This document shows positions 32,601 through 41,745 of a stretch of 64,000 bases of DNA, piece by piece; within the stretch, counting starts at the first letter, position 1; every line of letters begins with the position of its first letter. A program made the translations under genes and the position numbers. The stretch is taken from contig JARCOQ010000098.1 of the NCBI GenBank assembly GCA_029207755.1, positions 1 to 64,000 of the forward strand, in the 5' to 3' direction. Source of the DNA: Chamaea fasciata. Taxonomy: Eukaryota > Chordata > Aves > Passeriformes > Sylviidae. Under the pieces are notes generated by a model. That model saw only the letters and a list, made by a program, of their open reading frames with translations, had not been told where the DNA came from and did no database searches.

Positions 32601-35600
32601 CGAGCACAAGGTAGCTGAAAGAAGGGAACAAGGCCATGCAGATGAACATGCATACATTGGTTTCTTTGCTTGATTCTTGTTTCCGGGTCCCTTTGTGACA
32701 AGGACAGAATTCAAGGAATAGACACTCCCTTTAGGCTGTGCATTGTTTGCAGTCTGTGCAGTCTCAAGGAGAACAGCACATCTGTGAAAAAGGAGATATT
32801 TTAGATGGCCAGCAAGCAAAAAGTACAGTTTAGTATCAGCCAAGATGAAAAACCTGTCCCGCATGGTATTTCTGGAAAGGAGCACCTAGTGTTCCTGGCA
32901 TGGCCAGCCCTGGAAAAGAGGGGCAACAATCCAAGGGAAATCCTCTCTAGCATGCTTCATCAGCATTGAAGAAACTTGAAAAAATCAATCTTGAGACAAC
33001 ATGGAGGCAGTGAGCTTACAAGGTATTGACTTAGTATGGGAGGGTTGATTCAGGTTTTTGGCCAATGTTCCAGCTCAGTGTTTGAAAGTCAGGGAAGACA
33101 CACGCAGGCAAAATACACTCTCTTCCCATCCATTGGAGATGAGTAGAGAAATAATAATTAACTGATTATTAACAGCTCTATTTTCTGCCAGTGTCCAAAG
33201 TGGGGTTTTAACCTCGCATGCTCTTACTACGGAAACAAACCTTCATGGGAAGAGACCATGACCACTCACCTGTCTAAATAATCCACAATATGGGGACTCT
33301 TATTCTTCTTTATGATCATGATTTCATTAAGCGCTTGTTGATTCCTATTCAGTCCTTGAAGATTGATTTTCTTAATGGCCACCTAGAATGACACAGAAAA
33401 TCAGTAACTTTAGAAGCTGGTGGAATGAGACCACAACACACATGGAGCGAGTGATTTTGCAATGACACAGGTGAGCTCTGCCAAAGTGCCTTGCGATTAG
33501 ACAAAGGAGTAATTAGGAACTGACATTCCTACAGCTCATTTCTCTGCTCCTTTGGGGGCCAGTTCCAGGACACGTGGCCACTGACCACAATTTGCCTTGT
33601 CCACTTGTTAAAAATGGTGTCTCAACTCTCACCCCCCAAAGCTCTGAGCACACTCTCTGTTTCTCTGTCCGTACTTCAGAGGAAGAAATGCGTGCCTTGG
33701 TACTCTGTGGATACATCTCGGGCTATAGGCAAGGCTTAGGGCTTTTAGGGACGCCTTGCAGATCTCTCCCTACGTGCAGTTCCCAAGTGCAGCACTGCAG
33801 GTGGCTAAGGAACTGGCAGGAACATTCAGATGTATTTGCTGGCAGCCAGAAATGGGAATTGAGGACTCTGAAGCCGTAGCCCCAGAGAGCAGTGAGATGC
33901 TGCAAGGCACCACCTTTGTTGGAGCAATTGAGAGCCAGGGAGAGCGTCCTTCTCTGAAAGGAACCGCTGCCCTCCTTGCCTTCCTTCTGGCAGCTGAGCA
34001 GGACAAAGACTGTCCCAAATGCAGCTGGCTGGCTGGCACCAGTCCGTGCTTCTTGTTCCTTTGCAGCACAGCTCTAGCCACAGCTGCAGCCACAGCTGAC
34101 ACGAGAGAGGAAAGCCCTGGAGAGCAGCAGAATCTGCAGGGGCTCTTGACATTTACCTGTCGTCCTGTGGCAGTGTCGATGGCTCTGCAAACCTCTCCAA
34201 AAGCCCTAGAAACAAAACAGCAGCAAAGAAAGGAGAAGCCATTTAGACCTTGGAGTGAAAGCCAGTCCAGACAGGAGATGTCTGCTGGAAATGCCTCCAA
34301 CCTGCAGCATGCAGGAGGGCTCTGCCAGAAGGCAGATGATGCATTTTCCTCTCCAGTGCATGGGCACTGGGCCTGTTTCTGAAGCATTGGGGTTTAGTGC
34401 CTCAGCTCAAAAGGCCAGGTGATTCTTTCATCTTGGATTTCAGTTTCTAAACTGGGCAGTTTTTATCCTGATCACACTATTTCCTTCAGCAAACTCTTGG
34501 GAAGAAATGTTCCTTCAAACAGTTATCTGCCTGCTACAAAAAGGGGTGGTTGCTGTTTCTGGCAATGAAATCCAAGTGTCTTTGACAATTCCTTCTGACC
34601 ACACTTCCAAATTCTGGCTGGTACTGAGAGATGGGGCAGACTAACCCCAGTGTCTGAATATGTTTGCAACTTGCCTGACTTCACCCTTGACAGATATTCC
34701 AGCAGCAAATCGTTGCCCCAAGATTGTGTACAAGTAACTGGTTGGACTCACCCTCTGCCAACAATTTCCTCTTCAATGTATTTCTTTCGGGGATTTTCCA
34801 TGCTCGCCATTTGCCCTGAGGGAAACAAAATGCAAGATGTTCACTTGAAAGCAGAGATCCCACTATCCAGGAGATATAAAAGGCAGCCCTGCTGGGGCTG
34901 TGCAGTCTGGCCTTCTGAGTCCTTTGTGGCCAGCTGTGTAACAACAACAACTGCAAGAACTGCAACAAGACAGGCAGCTCTGCAGTACAAGCAGGCCAGC
35001 ACTGATTTCTACAGTCCTTTGAAGAGATCTCTTGACAGCAAACAAAGCACAGGGAGATGCATTCCCAGGAGAGGAGGGCATCTTCCCCACCTTGCAGCAC
35101 TTTACCAAAAGAATGCCTTTCCCTTTGTAAACCCAAGCAGCTCATGCTCTAACCAATCCCAAGGGGCCTTCAGCAGCAGGACCCTCACCCTTGAGGAGCA
35201 GGCTGAGCTGGAAGACGCCCTTGCCCGTGGCCCACGTGAAGAACCACACTGCTTCTCCTCCCCCTGACAGCAGGGATCAGTCCCTGCCATTGCACTCGCC
35301 CTCTCAGCCCCGCACACGTGCCCACCTTCCCGCAGCGGGCAAGGGCAGCAAGGACAGCAGTGCTCCTCAGGTGCCGGCGGGACACGGACAGCTGCCCAGA
35401 GGAGATGCTGACCCTCTGTGAGCCCAGCCCAGGCCGTGCAGGAGCCAGCCCAGAGCAGGGGCTGCTGCCTCGGGGCAGCTCCGCGCTGCAGCGGCCGGCC
35501 GGCAGCGGCACTCTCCCAGCTAAGGAAGGCTCCAGCCTCGGCGCTCACACCAGCCCTTAGGGCCAGGGCAGCCACCGCCACAAAGCTGCCAAAGCCCAGG

Positions 35601-38600
35601 CACCAGCACTGACAAGCAATGGCAAGAAGGCACGGCCACACCCAGCCCCTTCCAAGCTGCTGCCCCCACTGAGGACACGGCAGGATTGGCTTGGAGAGCA
35701 GACACACCCAGGTGCACGTCAGTGCCCTTTTGTGCCAACAGGTGACGGGAGACAGAGAGTCAGCTGGGCTCTCTTCTCAGCCCCACCAGGTCTTATCTGA
35801 GGGCACAGGACCGGCAGCTGCTCTGGGCAAGAAGCAGCTTCAATGACTTGTGCTGTAGAATCACAAAGGGCTTGATGTGTTTTCCTAGAGACTGATCTGA
35901 GCAGGGCTTGGGCCAGTGGGTAGCATTCTAACAGTCATGGGAATGACTGGGAATCAGGTAGGAAAAAGTGTCATGGATCTGAGGAATATACAGCAGATGG
36001 GCTCGAGGCTCACACTTGAGAAATGCCTACAGTGCACTTTTATCTGATCATGTCCCAGGCCTATGTCTCTTGGATGTATCTTTCTAGGAACAAAACTAGG
36101 ATATGAAATACAGATTGTAATAAAAAGATCTGTTTTTTTTCATTGGGGGCACAAAAAAAACAGCTCTTGCTCTCTGTTTCTGCTGTCACCTGATGTTCTT
36201 TCCAAAGATTCCTCACTGACAAATATATAATATTCTCATTAAAAACCCTGCAGATGTAGTAGTGGTAAATAAGAACATCATCAAAATGACGTCACTAAGA
36301 CACATGGGGCAGAAGAGCTCCTTCAAGATGGAGAAAAAAACCTCTACCCAAAAAAAATCCGGAAAAAAACCCAAACTAAAACCACAACCAAAAGACAAAA
36401 TGCCAAAACCAATCAATTTCCATGAAGGTATTTTTTTGCTCGGATGGCAGATGAGAAGTCAGGAGTCTAAGGAGAATTTAGGAAGCTGACTATTCTATCC
36501 AGTTTGGCCACTAGCACACAGGACTTGCCCAAATCATTTGCTAGCTCACAGCCTTCTGCTGATGCAAGGACAACCCCTGCTTCTGCCTTTAGCAGCTGGG
36601 GAAGCTCAGGCAAACCCCAGGCACGTCCAAGCTGCCCTCAGAGGCAGTGGGAACACCCAGAGCACTCTCTTGCTGCCTTGGAGCACAGCCTTTCCTGTGG
36701 GGAGCCCTAAATGCTCCTGGGACACCAAAGGGAGGAGAATCATTGGGTCCAGCTGTGCTGACACGTGCACACAATACACTGTCCCTCAGAGAAGAAAGAC
36801 ACAAGACATACTCAGGAGCTCCAGGGACTCATCCTCATCATCCTCCATCTCCTGTTGCTGAGCAGAAGCCGTGTCAGTGCTGGAGATGAACGAACTGCCC
36901 GGGTTCCACTGCACAGCTTGGCCAGCACTAGTGCCTTCAGGTGACACTGCTGCTCCTGCAGGTTCAACAGAAGAGCCTGTGGAGATCTGAGACAACAAAG
37001 GAGTTGGTGTCAGAAAGAAAAGTGGCTGGCAGAGATTAGCCCCAGATCCCATTTCAAATGCAAGCCCTTAGCAAGATGCTGTCAGCCACATGCAGGGCTC
37101 TGCCATGGGTTTGTTCTGATGTCCACTCCTCAAACTGGATGGCTCAAAGCCAAAGGCTGGTTTGACTGGAGTGCAAGGCCAGATTCATTGTCCATTTTCT
37201 CCAAAATGCATTTGCGTGGGTTTTCTGAAGGGTGACTGCCAAAATGACCATTCCACTTTCTCCCAAGGACGCTTTTCCCCCTCCAAGGGCTGCAGACACA
37301 CTTGCAGCTCTTTGTTCAAATGTTCTACCTTCTCCCATGGAGTCCTCTTTTCCTCCGGCATCTTCTGAACGTGCCCAACCGGCAGCGCTGCTGCTTGGGA
37401 CAGTTTCTGTGCCTCACAGGAATCTTGGGGCTCCTTGCTGCCAGTCACTTGATGGAAATCTTTGCAGGCTGCCAGGCGAGATGTCAACACTTCCACCTCA
37501 AGTCAAAGAGAGCAAAGCAGTCAGAGAGTCCAGCTTGTCCCTGTCAGCCAAGAGTCATCGACTCTGAGGAAAGGGAGAGGACCAGATTCACAAGGGATAC
37601 AGACAGCTTCTTTCCAGATCCATCTGGGTCACCGTGTTCACCTGCAAGAACACCTCAAGAAACAAGGAGAGCAGGAAGAGGCCAGCAGGAATGCATTCAG
37701 ATGACTGCTGGCCAAAAGGCCAAAGCACTAGTGCCACTGTGCAGGGCAGCAGCTGAGATTCAGCAGAGCAGGGAGTGTCCTTCAGAGTGCCTGTGGCACA
37801 CACTGGAGCAGGATGGCACTCAGAGGCATCACCCCACCCCCCTGCTGCTCTGCAGGGGAAAGGCAAGAAGGGCAGAAAGCACCAGGTTGGTGACTGCAGT
37901 GGCTATTGCTCATTCACTCACTTGTTTCTGTAGAGCCTCTCGCTTCTCAAGGAGGAGACAAATTTTCGCTCGGTCTTCTGCTAGAATCTCTATTTCTTCC
38001 TCCAGCCTCTTCTCCCGTGCCTTGATCCTAGCCCGAGTTTTCTGCAGCTCTGCCTGCAGCTTGTCTCCAAAGTTCCGTAAAGAACAGGAGACAGAACCTT
38101 CCATCAGGGGAGTGGCTACTACTCCTCCGCTTACATGGTTTTGTTGATTGCCCCTCTCCTGATGGAGTTTCCATTGATCCTCAGTTCTTCTGATGTCTTC
38201 CCTGCTCTTCCTCCTCGCTGCCATCGTGTCACTCGGAGGTTTGGGCGGTTCTGCTTGTGCCTCTGCCTCCACGTTCTGTACAAACAAATGCAGAGCAAGT
38301 GACTGGGAGATGCCATCAGGCTCAGCTTTTTCCTTTTTCAGCGTACAAATCATATTCATTCAGCCACTTCTTTCTGCTTCCCTGCCCACCTCTGCTTCCA
38401 CTGTAACCCTCCTGTCCCAGTGCTGATCTCTGCAGATGACAAGGCTCTGTGCTTTCAGTGCCTGGGGGACTCCTGGCCTCCTCAGTCCCAAGAGCTCCAT
38501 TGAATTCCCCTCTCCCTGCCCTTCACTCTGTCCCACTGTGACACTAGCAGTACAATCAGCCTCCATCTGGGGCTGAAGCTCCAACAGCCTCTTTGGAAGC

Positions 38601-40316
38601 TGACAGGGAACGTGTCTTTTACCACACAAGAGAAGAGTGGCCCCCCAAAGATTCACGGACAACACATCATCTCTTAGCAGCTTATTAAAAGCCAAAAGAC
38701 AGGTGGACTCCGAGTGCCTGCCAGCTCTGCTACTGACTGCTCTGCCTGAAGAGGCAAAAGAACAACCTGGCAACAAAGGCACCAAGATCCCTGTCTTCAA
38801 ACAGCAACTCCACGTCCCCAGCGTGTCTCTGAAATGCTCCCGGGTAAGCACAGCCAAGAAGCTCACGGGGACAAACCACCTCAAAGAGCTTGTGTTGTCA
38901 GATCAAGACTTTTGGTGCCTGTGGGTACTTGGCACGTCTGTGGAGGGGGACAGGTGTCCCCAGACCACAGCGTCCCCTACGTATCCACCAAGGCTGAGCA
39001 CAGTGCCTTTGACATGCTCCCTCCTCTGCAGACAGGGAACCTTCCTGCTCCAGGCTGGCCCCTATCAGAATCCCAGCAAGCTGGGGCCTAAACATGGCAG
39101 CTCAAAGCCCATTTTCCAGCTGTCACTGGCTGAGGGGAATGGCTAGGTCTGGCAGGACTGCAGCACTCAGCATTCTCAGCCACCAACAGCAAGAGCTGGC
39201 TGCTCAGAAACTTGCAGCTCTGCCTCGCACTAAAGACAGCACCCTCCAGAAGTGGCACTTACTGTCTGGGAAAGTTCCGGCTGTGGTGTGACCACAGCTG
39301 GAGCCTTTTGGTCATTTGGCTCCTCTTCGGCTTCTTGTCCAGGAGCAGAGGAAGCCGGAGGAGAGTCTGCTCTTGGTTCTGGGATCTGTGGACAGACAGG
39401 AGCGTGAGACACAGGCCATGACCCATCATTTAGAACCTTCTTTCTCTTCAGCTCTAGAACCAGCTCTACTAAGCACAAATCATCAACTTGGAGAGCAAGG
39501 GGATTCTAAGTCACTCTGACTAAATTCTAATGGGCTGATTCAACTGGACACTGCAAATTGCTCCAAATTACATATTCCCCCCTGACTACTATCAGGAAGC
39601 ACCATTCTCTCTGCAAAGCTGATCTTTTAGTTCTTTTAAAGCTCTGGAATGGAAAATTAGGAAATAGGCAGTGATGCCTTTGCTCTTGCTGCAGCAGACA
39701 TGGAAATGGATTTTCTTGCAGCCTACTCAGCTGGCCCTCTACACTCTACTGCCACAGGCCAAGCTCACAGCTTGCTGCACAATTTTAAACACCAGGAACA
39801 TCAAATGTTCTTTCCTTACTCACCTCAGGATCAGCACCTCTGAATACCCGGCTCAGGTGACCTGCAGTAGGCAAGGGAAAATGAAGCAGATGCTTTGAGA
39901 AAACTGGAGACAACCATTTTTAGAAGACCTTCCAAGAAGGCCTCCCAGTCTACATTTTCAAAGTTGTCCTGCTCGACCCAGCAATGGAGGAATTGGCAAA
40001 CTCTGCTGCCACAGACTCTCCCACGGAGGGAACGCAACTCCTGCAGGTTCCCTTGCAAATGCTGCCCGCACGGCCCTGGCTACACACACCCCCTTTTGAG
40101 CTGAACATGTTGACAGGAGCTTTACCCAAGCGGCATCCCAATGGCCTTTCTGTTTCCAAATCAACTCAGTCACTTAAGAAAGAGCAGGAAGACACAAAAA
40201 CCAGGTTAGGTGACACCCAGGGAAAACCTCGACTTACCTGCCAGGTGAGTCAGGAAATAGCAGGAATAAGTAACTCCATAAACAGTGAAAACTGCAGCGG
40301 CGAGTTGCCCAATCAT
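29486..40316 (-). CDS. PAK3-like: PAK3-like kinase gene, 14 exons, with N-terminal membrane segment and coiled coil (618 aa model)
   Basis: Joining 14 minus-strand exons with GT donors and AG acceptors gives 1,857 bases without an internal stop. Residues 3-24 are hydrophobic, a signal anchor or membrane helix. About 28-80 is Pro/Glu-rich, about 148-198 is a charged coiled coil, and 285-312 is an acidic pre-kinase segment. The protein kinase domain runs from about 325 to 595: GRGAFGEV loop (332-339), Lys354, Glu370, HRD (442-444), DFG (462-464) and APE (487-489). The kinase region aligns with group I p21-activated kinases (Ser/Thr kinases controlled by Rac/Cdc42), including the pre-kinase DE..LE.LR and P.KKY segments. 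No CRIB motif is visible, so Rac/Cdc42 control is doubtful. All kinase-part splice phases agree. The link between exons 5 and 6 is the weakest, so exons 1-5 might be a separate gene. Confidence 0.75.
30054..30191 (-). CDS. PAK3-like: PAK-like exon 13
   Basis: 138 bp, phase 0 to 0, acceptor ctttttctccag and donor GTAAAA. It encodes the LIAT..PEL and FL..CL.RD..RR.SAKELLQ segments characteristic of PAK kinase C-lobes. Confidence 0.93.
31079..31275 (-). CDS. PAK3-like: PAK-like exon 12 (DFG to substrate lobe)
   Basis: 197 bp, acceptor ccccag and donor GTAAGG. It carries DFG, the activation segment [15 protein letters not shown] and the YGPK.DIWS.GI..IEM.EGEPPY motif of PAKs. The residue matching the activating PAK threonine is Ser. 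AWW replaces the usual PYW. Confidence 0.95.
31729..31828 (-). CDS. PAK3-like: PAK-like exon 11 (catalytic loop)
   Basis: 100 bp, acceptor tctctcag and donor GTCAGT. It encodes LDFLHS and [11 protein letters not shown]: the catalytic Asp, Lys and Asn of HRDxKxxN are present, with Leu where PAKs usually have Asp (KSDN). Confidence 0.95.
32497..32614 (-). CDS. PAK3-like: PAK-like exon 10 (hinge)
   Basis: 118 bp, acceptor ttctttcag and donor GTGAGG. It encodes the [15 protein letters not shown] hinge and the start of the C-lobe. Phase 2 start, phase 0 end. Confidence 0.95.
33270..33382 (-). CDS. PAK3-like: PAK-like exon 9 (beta3 Lys, alphaC)
   Basis: 113 bp, acceptor cattctag and donor GTGAGT. 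It starts with VAIK (ATP-anchoring Lys354) and includes ALNE (Glu370) and SPHIVDYLD. Confidence 0.95.
34157..34205 (-). CDS. PAK3-like: PAK-like exon 8 (glycine loop end)
   Basis: 49 bp, acceptor tttctag and donor GTAAAT. It encodes [14 protein letters not shown], matching the PAK segment after the glycine-rich loop. Confidence 0.92.
34752..34815 (-). CDS. PAK3-like: PAK-like exon 7 (kinase start)
   Basis: 64 bp, acceptor ccctcag and donor GTGAGT. It encodes [20 protein letters not shown]. Two in-frame ATGs (residues 315 and 318 of the model) could start a short isoform consisting of the bare kinase domain. Confidence 0.88.
34816..36811 (-). other. Intron 6 with GC-rich segment at about 35.2-35.7 kb
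   Basis: Nearly 2 kb between the pre-kinase exon and exon 7. The 35.2-35.7 kb part is GC-rich with overlapping ORFs on both strands and no domain-like sequence. It could hold an internal promoter for a short kinase isoform, which is a guess. Confidence 0.4.
36812..36986 (-). CDS. PAK3-like: PAK-like exon 6 (acidic pre-kinase)
   Basis: 175 bp, acceptor ttgtctcag and donor GTATGT, phase 0 to 1. Ser/Thr/Gln-rich, then the acidic run [11 protein letters not shown]. Joined to exon 7 this aligns with the D-E-I-L-E-K-L-R..P.KKY stretch just before PAK kinase domains. Confidence 0.8.
37329..37496 (-). CDS. Exon 5 of the fusion model (coiled-coil gene part)
   Basis: 168 bp if the donor GAGAAG|GTAGAA at 37,329 is used, phase 0 to 0. 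The acceptor, ttgag, is weak. Without splicing, the frame continues to a stop at 37,185 and contains two copies of an EKR.PWEKVE motif, so this could be the last exon of a separate coiled-coil gene. Confidence 0.5.
37922..38275 (-). CDS. Exon 4 of the fusion model (coiled coil)
   Basis: 354 bp, phase 0 to 0, acceptor tttgtacag and donor GTGAGT. The first half is basic ([11 protein letters not shown]). The second half is a long charged helix with heptads (about residues 148-198 of the model). An alternative donor GTAAGC lies inside at NQQNH. Not recognised as a known family. Confidence 0.7.
39263..39385 (-). CDS. Exon 3 of the fusion model (Pro/Glu-rich)
   Basis: 123 bp, phase 0 to 0, acceptor gtccacag and donor GTAAGT. 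41 codons, Pro-, Ala- and Glu-rich and probably disordered. Confidence 0.65.
39824..39861 (-). CDS. Exon 2 of the fusion model (38 bp)
   Basis: Acceptor ctactgcag and donor GTGAGT. It encodes [12 protein letters not shown] after completing a Gly codon with exon 1. Phase 1 start, phase 0 end. Confidence 0.65.
40238..40316 (-). CDS. Exon 1 of the fusion model (start codon, membrane segment)
   Basis: ATG at 40,316-40,314 in a good Kozak context (gccacaATGa) and donor GTAAGT at 40,238. The 26 codons encode an almost uninterrupted hydrophobic segment ([17 protein letters not shown] and following), a signal anchor or signal peptide. Confidence 0.65.
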
Positions 40317-40479
40317 TGTGGCAACTGCTGTGCAAGTTTGCAGACTGCGCTCTAACGCTAGCTAAAAGGAGTCTCCTGTCAGTCAGCAGCTGCCCACTGA
40401 CAAAAGCCTCAAGCACAGGACCAAGTTCCTGCACTGAGCAAGCTCAAGAGCTGCTCTGACACCCCTGAGGCCTTCCGTG

Positions 40480-40560
40480 CACCAAGGCAACCTTGCGATG
40501 TCACCACGACCACGTGGCAACCGTGCCCTGACATCACAAAGCAAAGCCCTGTGACGGTCT
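40480..40560 (-). promoter_or_regulatory. Possible promoter of the kinase gene
   Basis: About 170-240 bases upstream of the start codon are GATGTCAC (40,497-40,504), TGACATCA (40,529-40,536, CRE-like), CACGTG (40,511-40,516) and two GGCAAC half sites (40,486, 40,516) resembling RFX X-box halves. There is no TATA box. CRE and RFX sites are common in testis-expressed promoters; use here is inferred. Confidence 0.35.
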
Positions 40561-40919
40561 GTGAATCGATAGAGACGGATAGAGTGATATTTGTGTAGGC
40601 CTAGGCTGCATTTTTACCTCTTTCCCCCCTCAGCTGCCTGTTTCAGCTCTTGTTTCTCCCCCTGTGCCCCCTGTGTCCCCTGTTGCTGTGCTGGGTCCGA
40701 GCTGGCGGCCAGGCCGGGCGGAGCAGCAGTTCCAGCCTCGGCTGTCCCTGGAGCGCTGGGAGCTGCCGGTGGCCCCAGGCACTGTCCCCTGAGCCAGTGA
40801 CATCTGCTGTCCTTGTCCAGGGGTGCTGCTCTGCAGGGGAGGAAGCAAGAACAGAGTGAAAGGCTTTGAAGATGGGGTGGCAGGAATCCCTCTGCTTAGA
40901 TGACTGTTTAAAGATAAAT
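40561..40919. other. Intergenic sequence, no gene seen
   Basis: GC-richer stretch with short ORFs on both strands and no domain-like sequence. Confidence 0.4.
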
Positions 40920-41435
40920 GGACTGTGGCATAGAGAGGAATAATTACATGGATATTTATATATGCAAGTTACTATTTGTATAGGAATATTTCTGTATGTA
41001 TCTTGGTATATTTATAAATGTATGCTACATATATATGTGTCTGTATATATGCATACATCTTTGTAATAACATATGTATATATGGATGTAAGTATATGTAT
41101 ATGTATATGTAAGTATGCTGTTCTATGTGTGTTTTAATTCTATTTCCTATGAATACAGTTGTGTAGGTATTTCTGTTTATGCAGTTGGAGTTATATGGCT
41201 CTTTAATTAGGTATATTGGTATTCCTAGAAGTAAATATATCTAGTTTTCTATTTACATCTGTGTATTGACTTCTGTATTTTGAGGTGGGTGTATCTGGGT
41301 GTATCTTTCTATTTAAACATGTTTGGAGATGTATAGTTGTGTCATTGTATCGATTGAGATCTTTGTAGACGACTGTTTAGATAGAAATACTGATATTTTT
41401 GTATTCCTAGATGGGCTTTAGGCTTGCAGTAATAC
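40920..41435. repeat. AT-rich TATATG low-complexity stretch
   Basis: Long runs of tatatatg and gtatatgtat-like sequence, most dense at 40,930-41,120, with frequent tgtat motifs afterwards. No coding potential. Confidence 0.8.
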
Positions 41436-41745
41436 GTAATAAATTAAGTTGCTAAACACCTAATTGATCTTTGTGTCTAGTGACTTGTTGTCGATGTTGG
41501 CAATAAATTAAGTTTTCTTAACTGAAGTGGATATTTCTATATTTTTACATAGCATTGTTGTAAAAATCTAATAAATTCCTTTTTTTAAGACTCAAATTGA
41601 CATCGGCATAGTTCTGTATTGTCAGCGCAGGTGTAGCAATTTGTAATAAATTACATTTTCCATGTGAAATCAATTCTGGTGTATTTGTTGATCAGCAGCG
41701 CAGCTGTAGGAATCTGCAAGAAATTACAATTGTCAACTGCGATGG
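41436..41745. repeat. Degenerate tandem repeat with AATAAATTA motifs (about 60-80 bp period)
   Basis: The block (g)caatttgtaataaatta recurs in diverged form near 41,440, 41,503, 41,567, 41,645 and 41,725, each with AATAAA or a near match. Confidence 0.55.
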
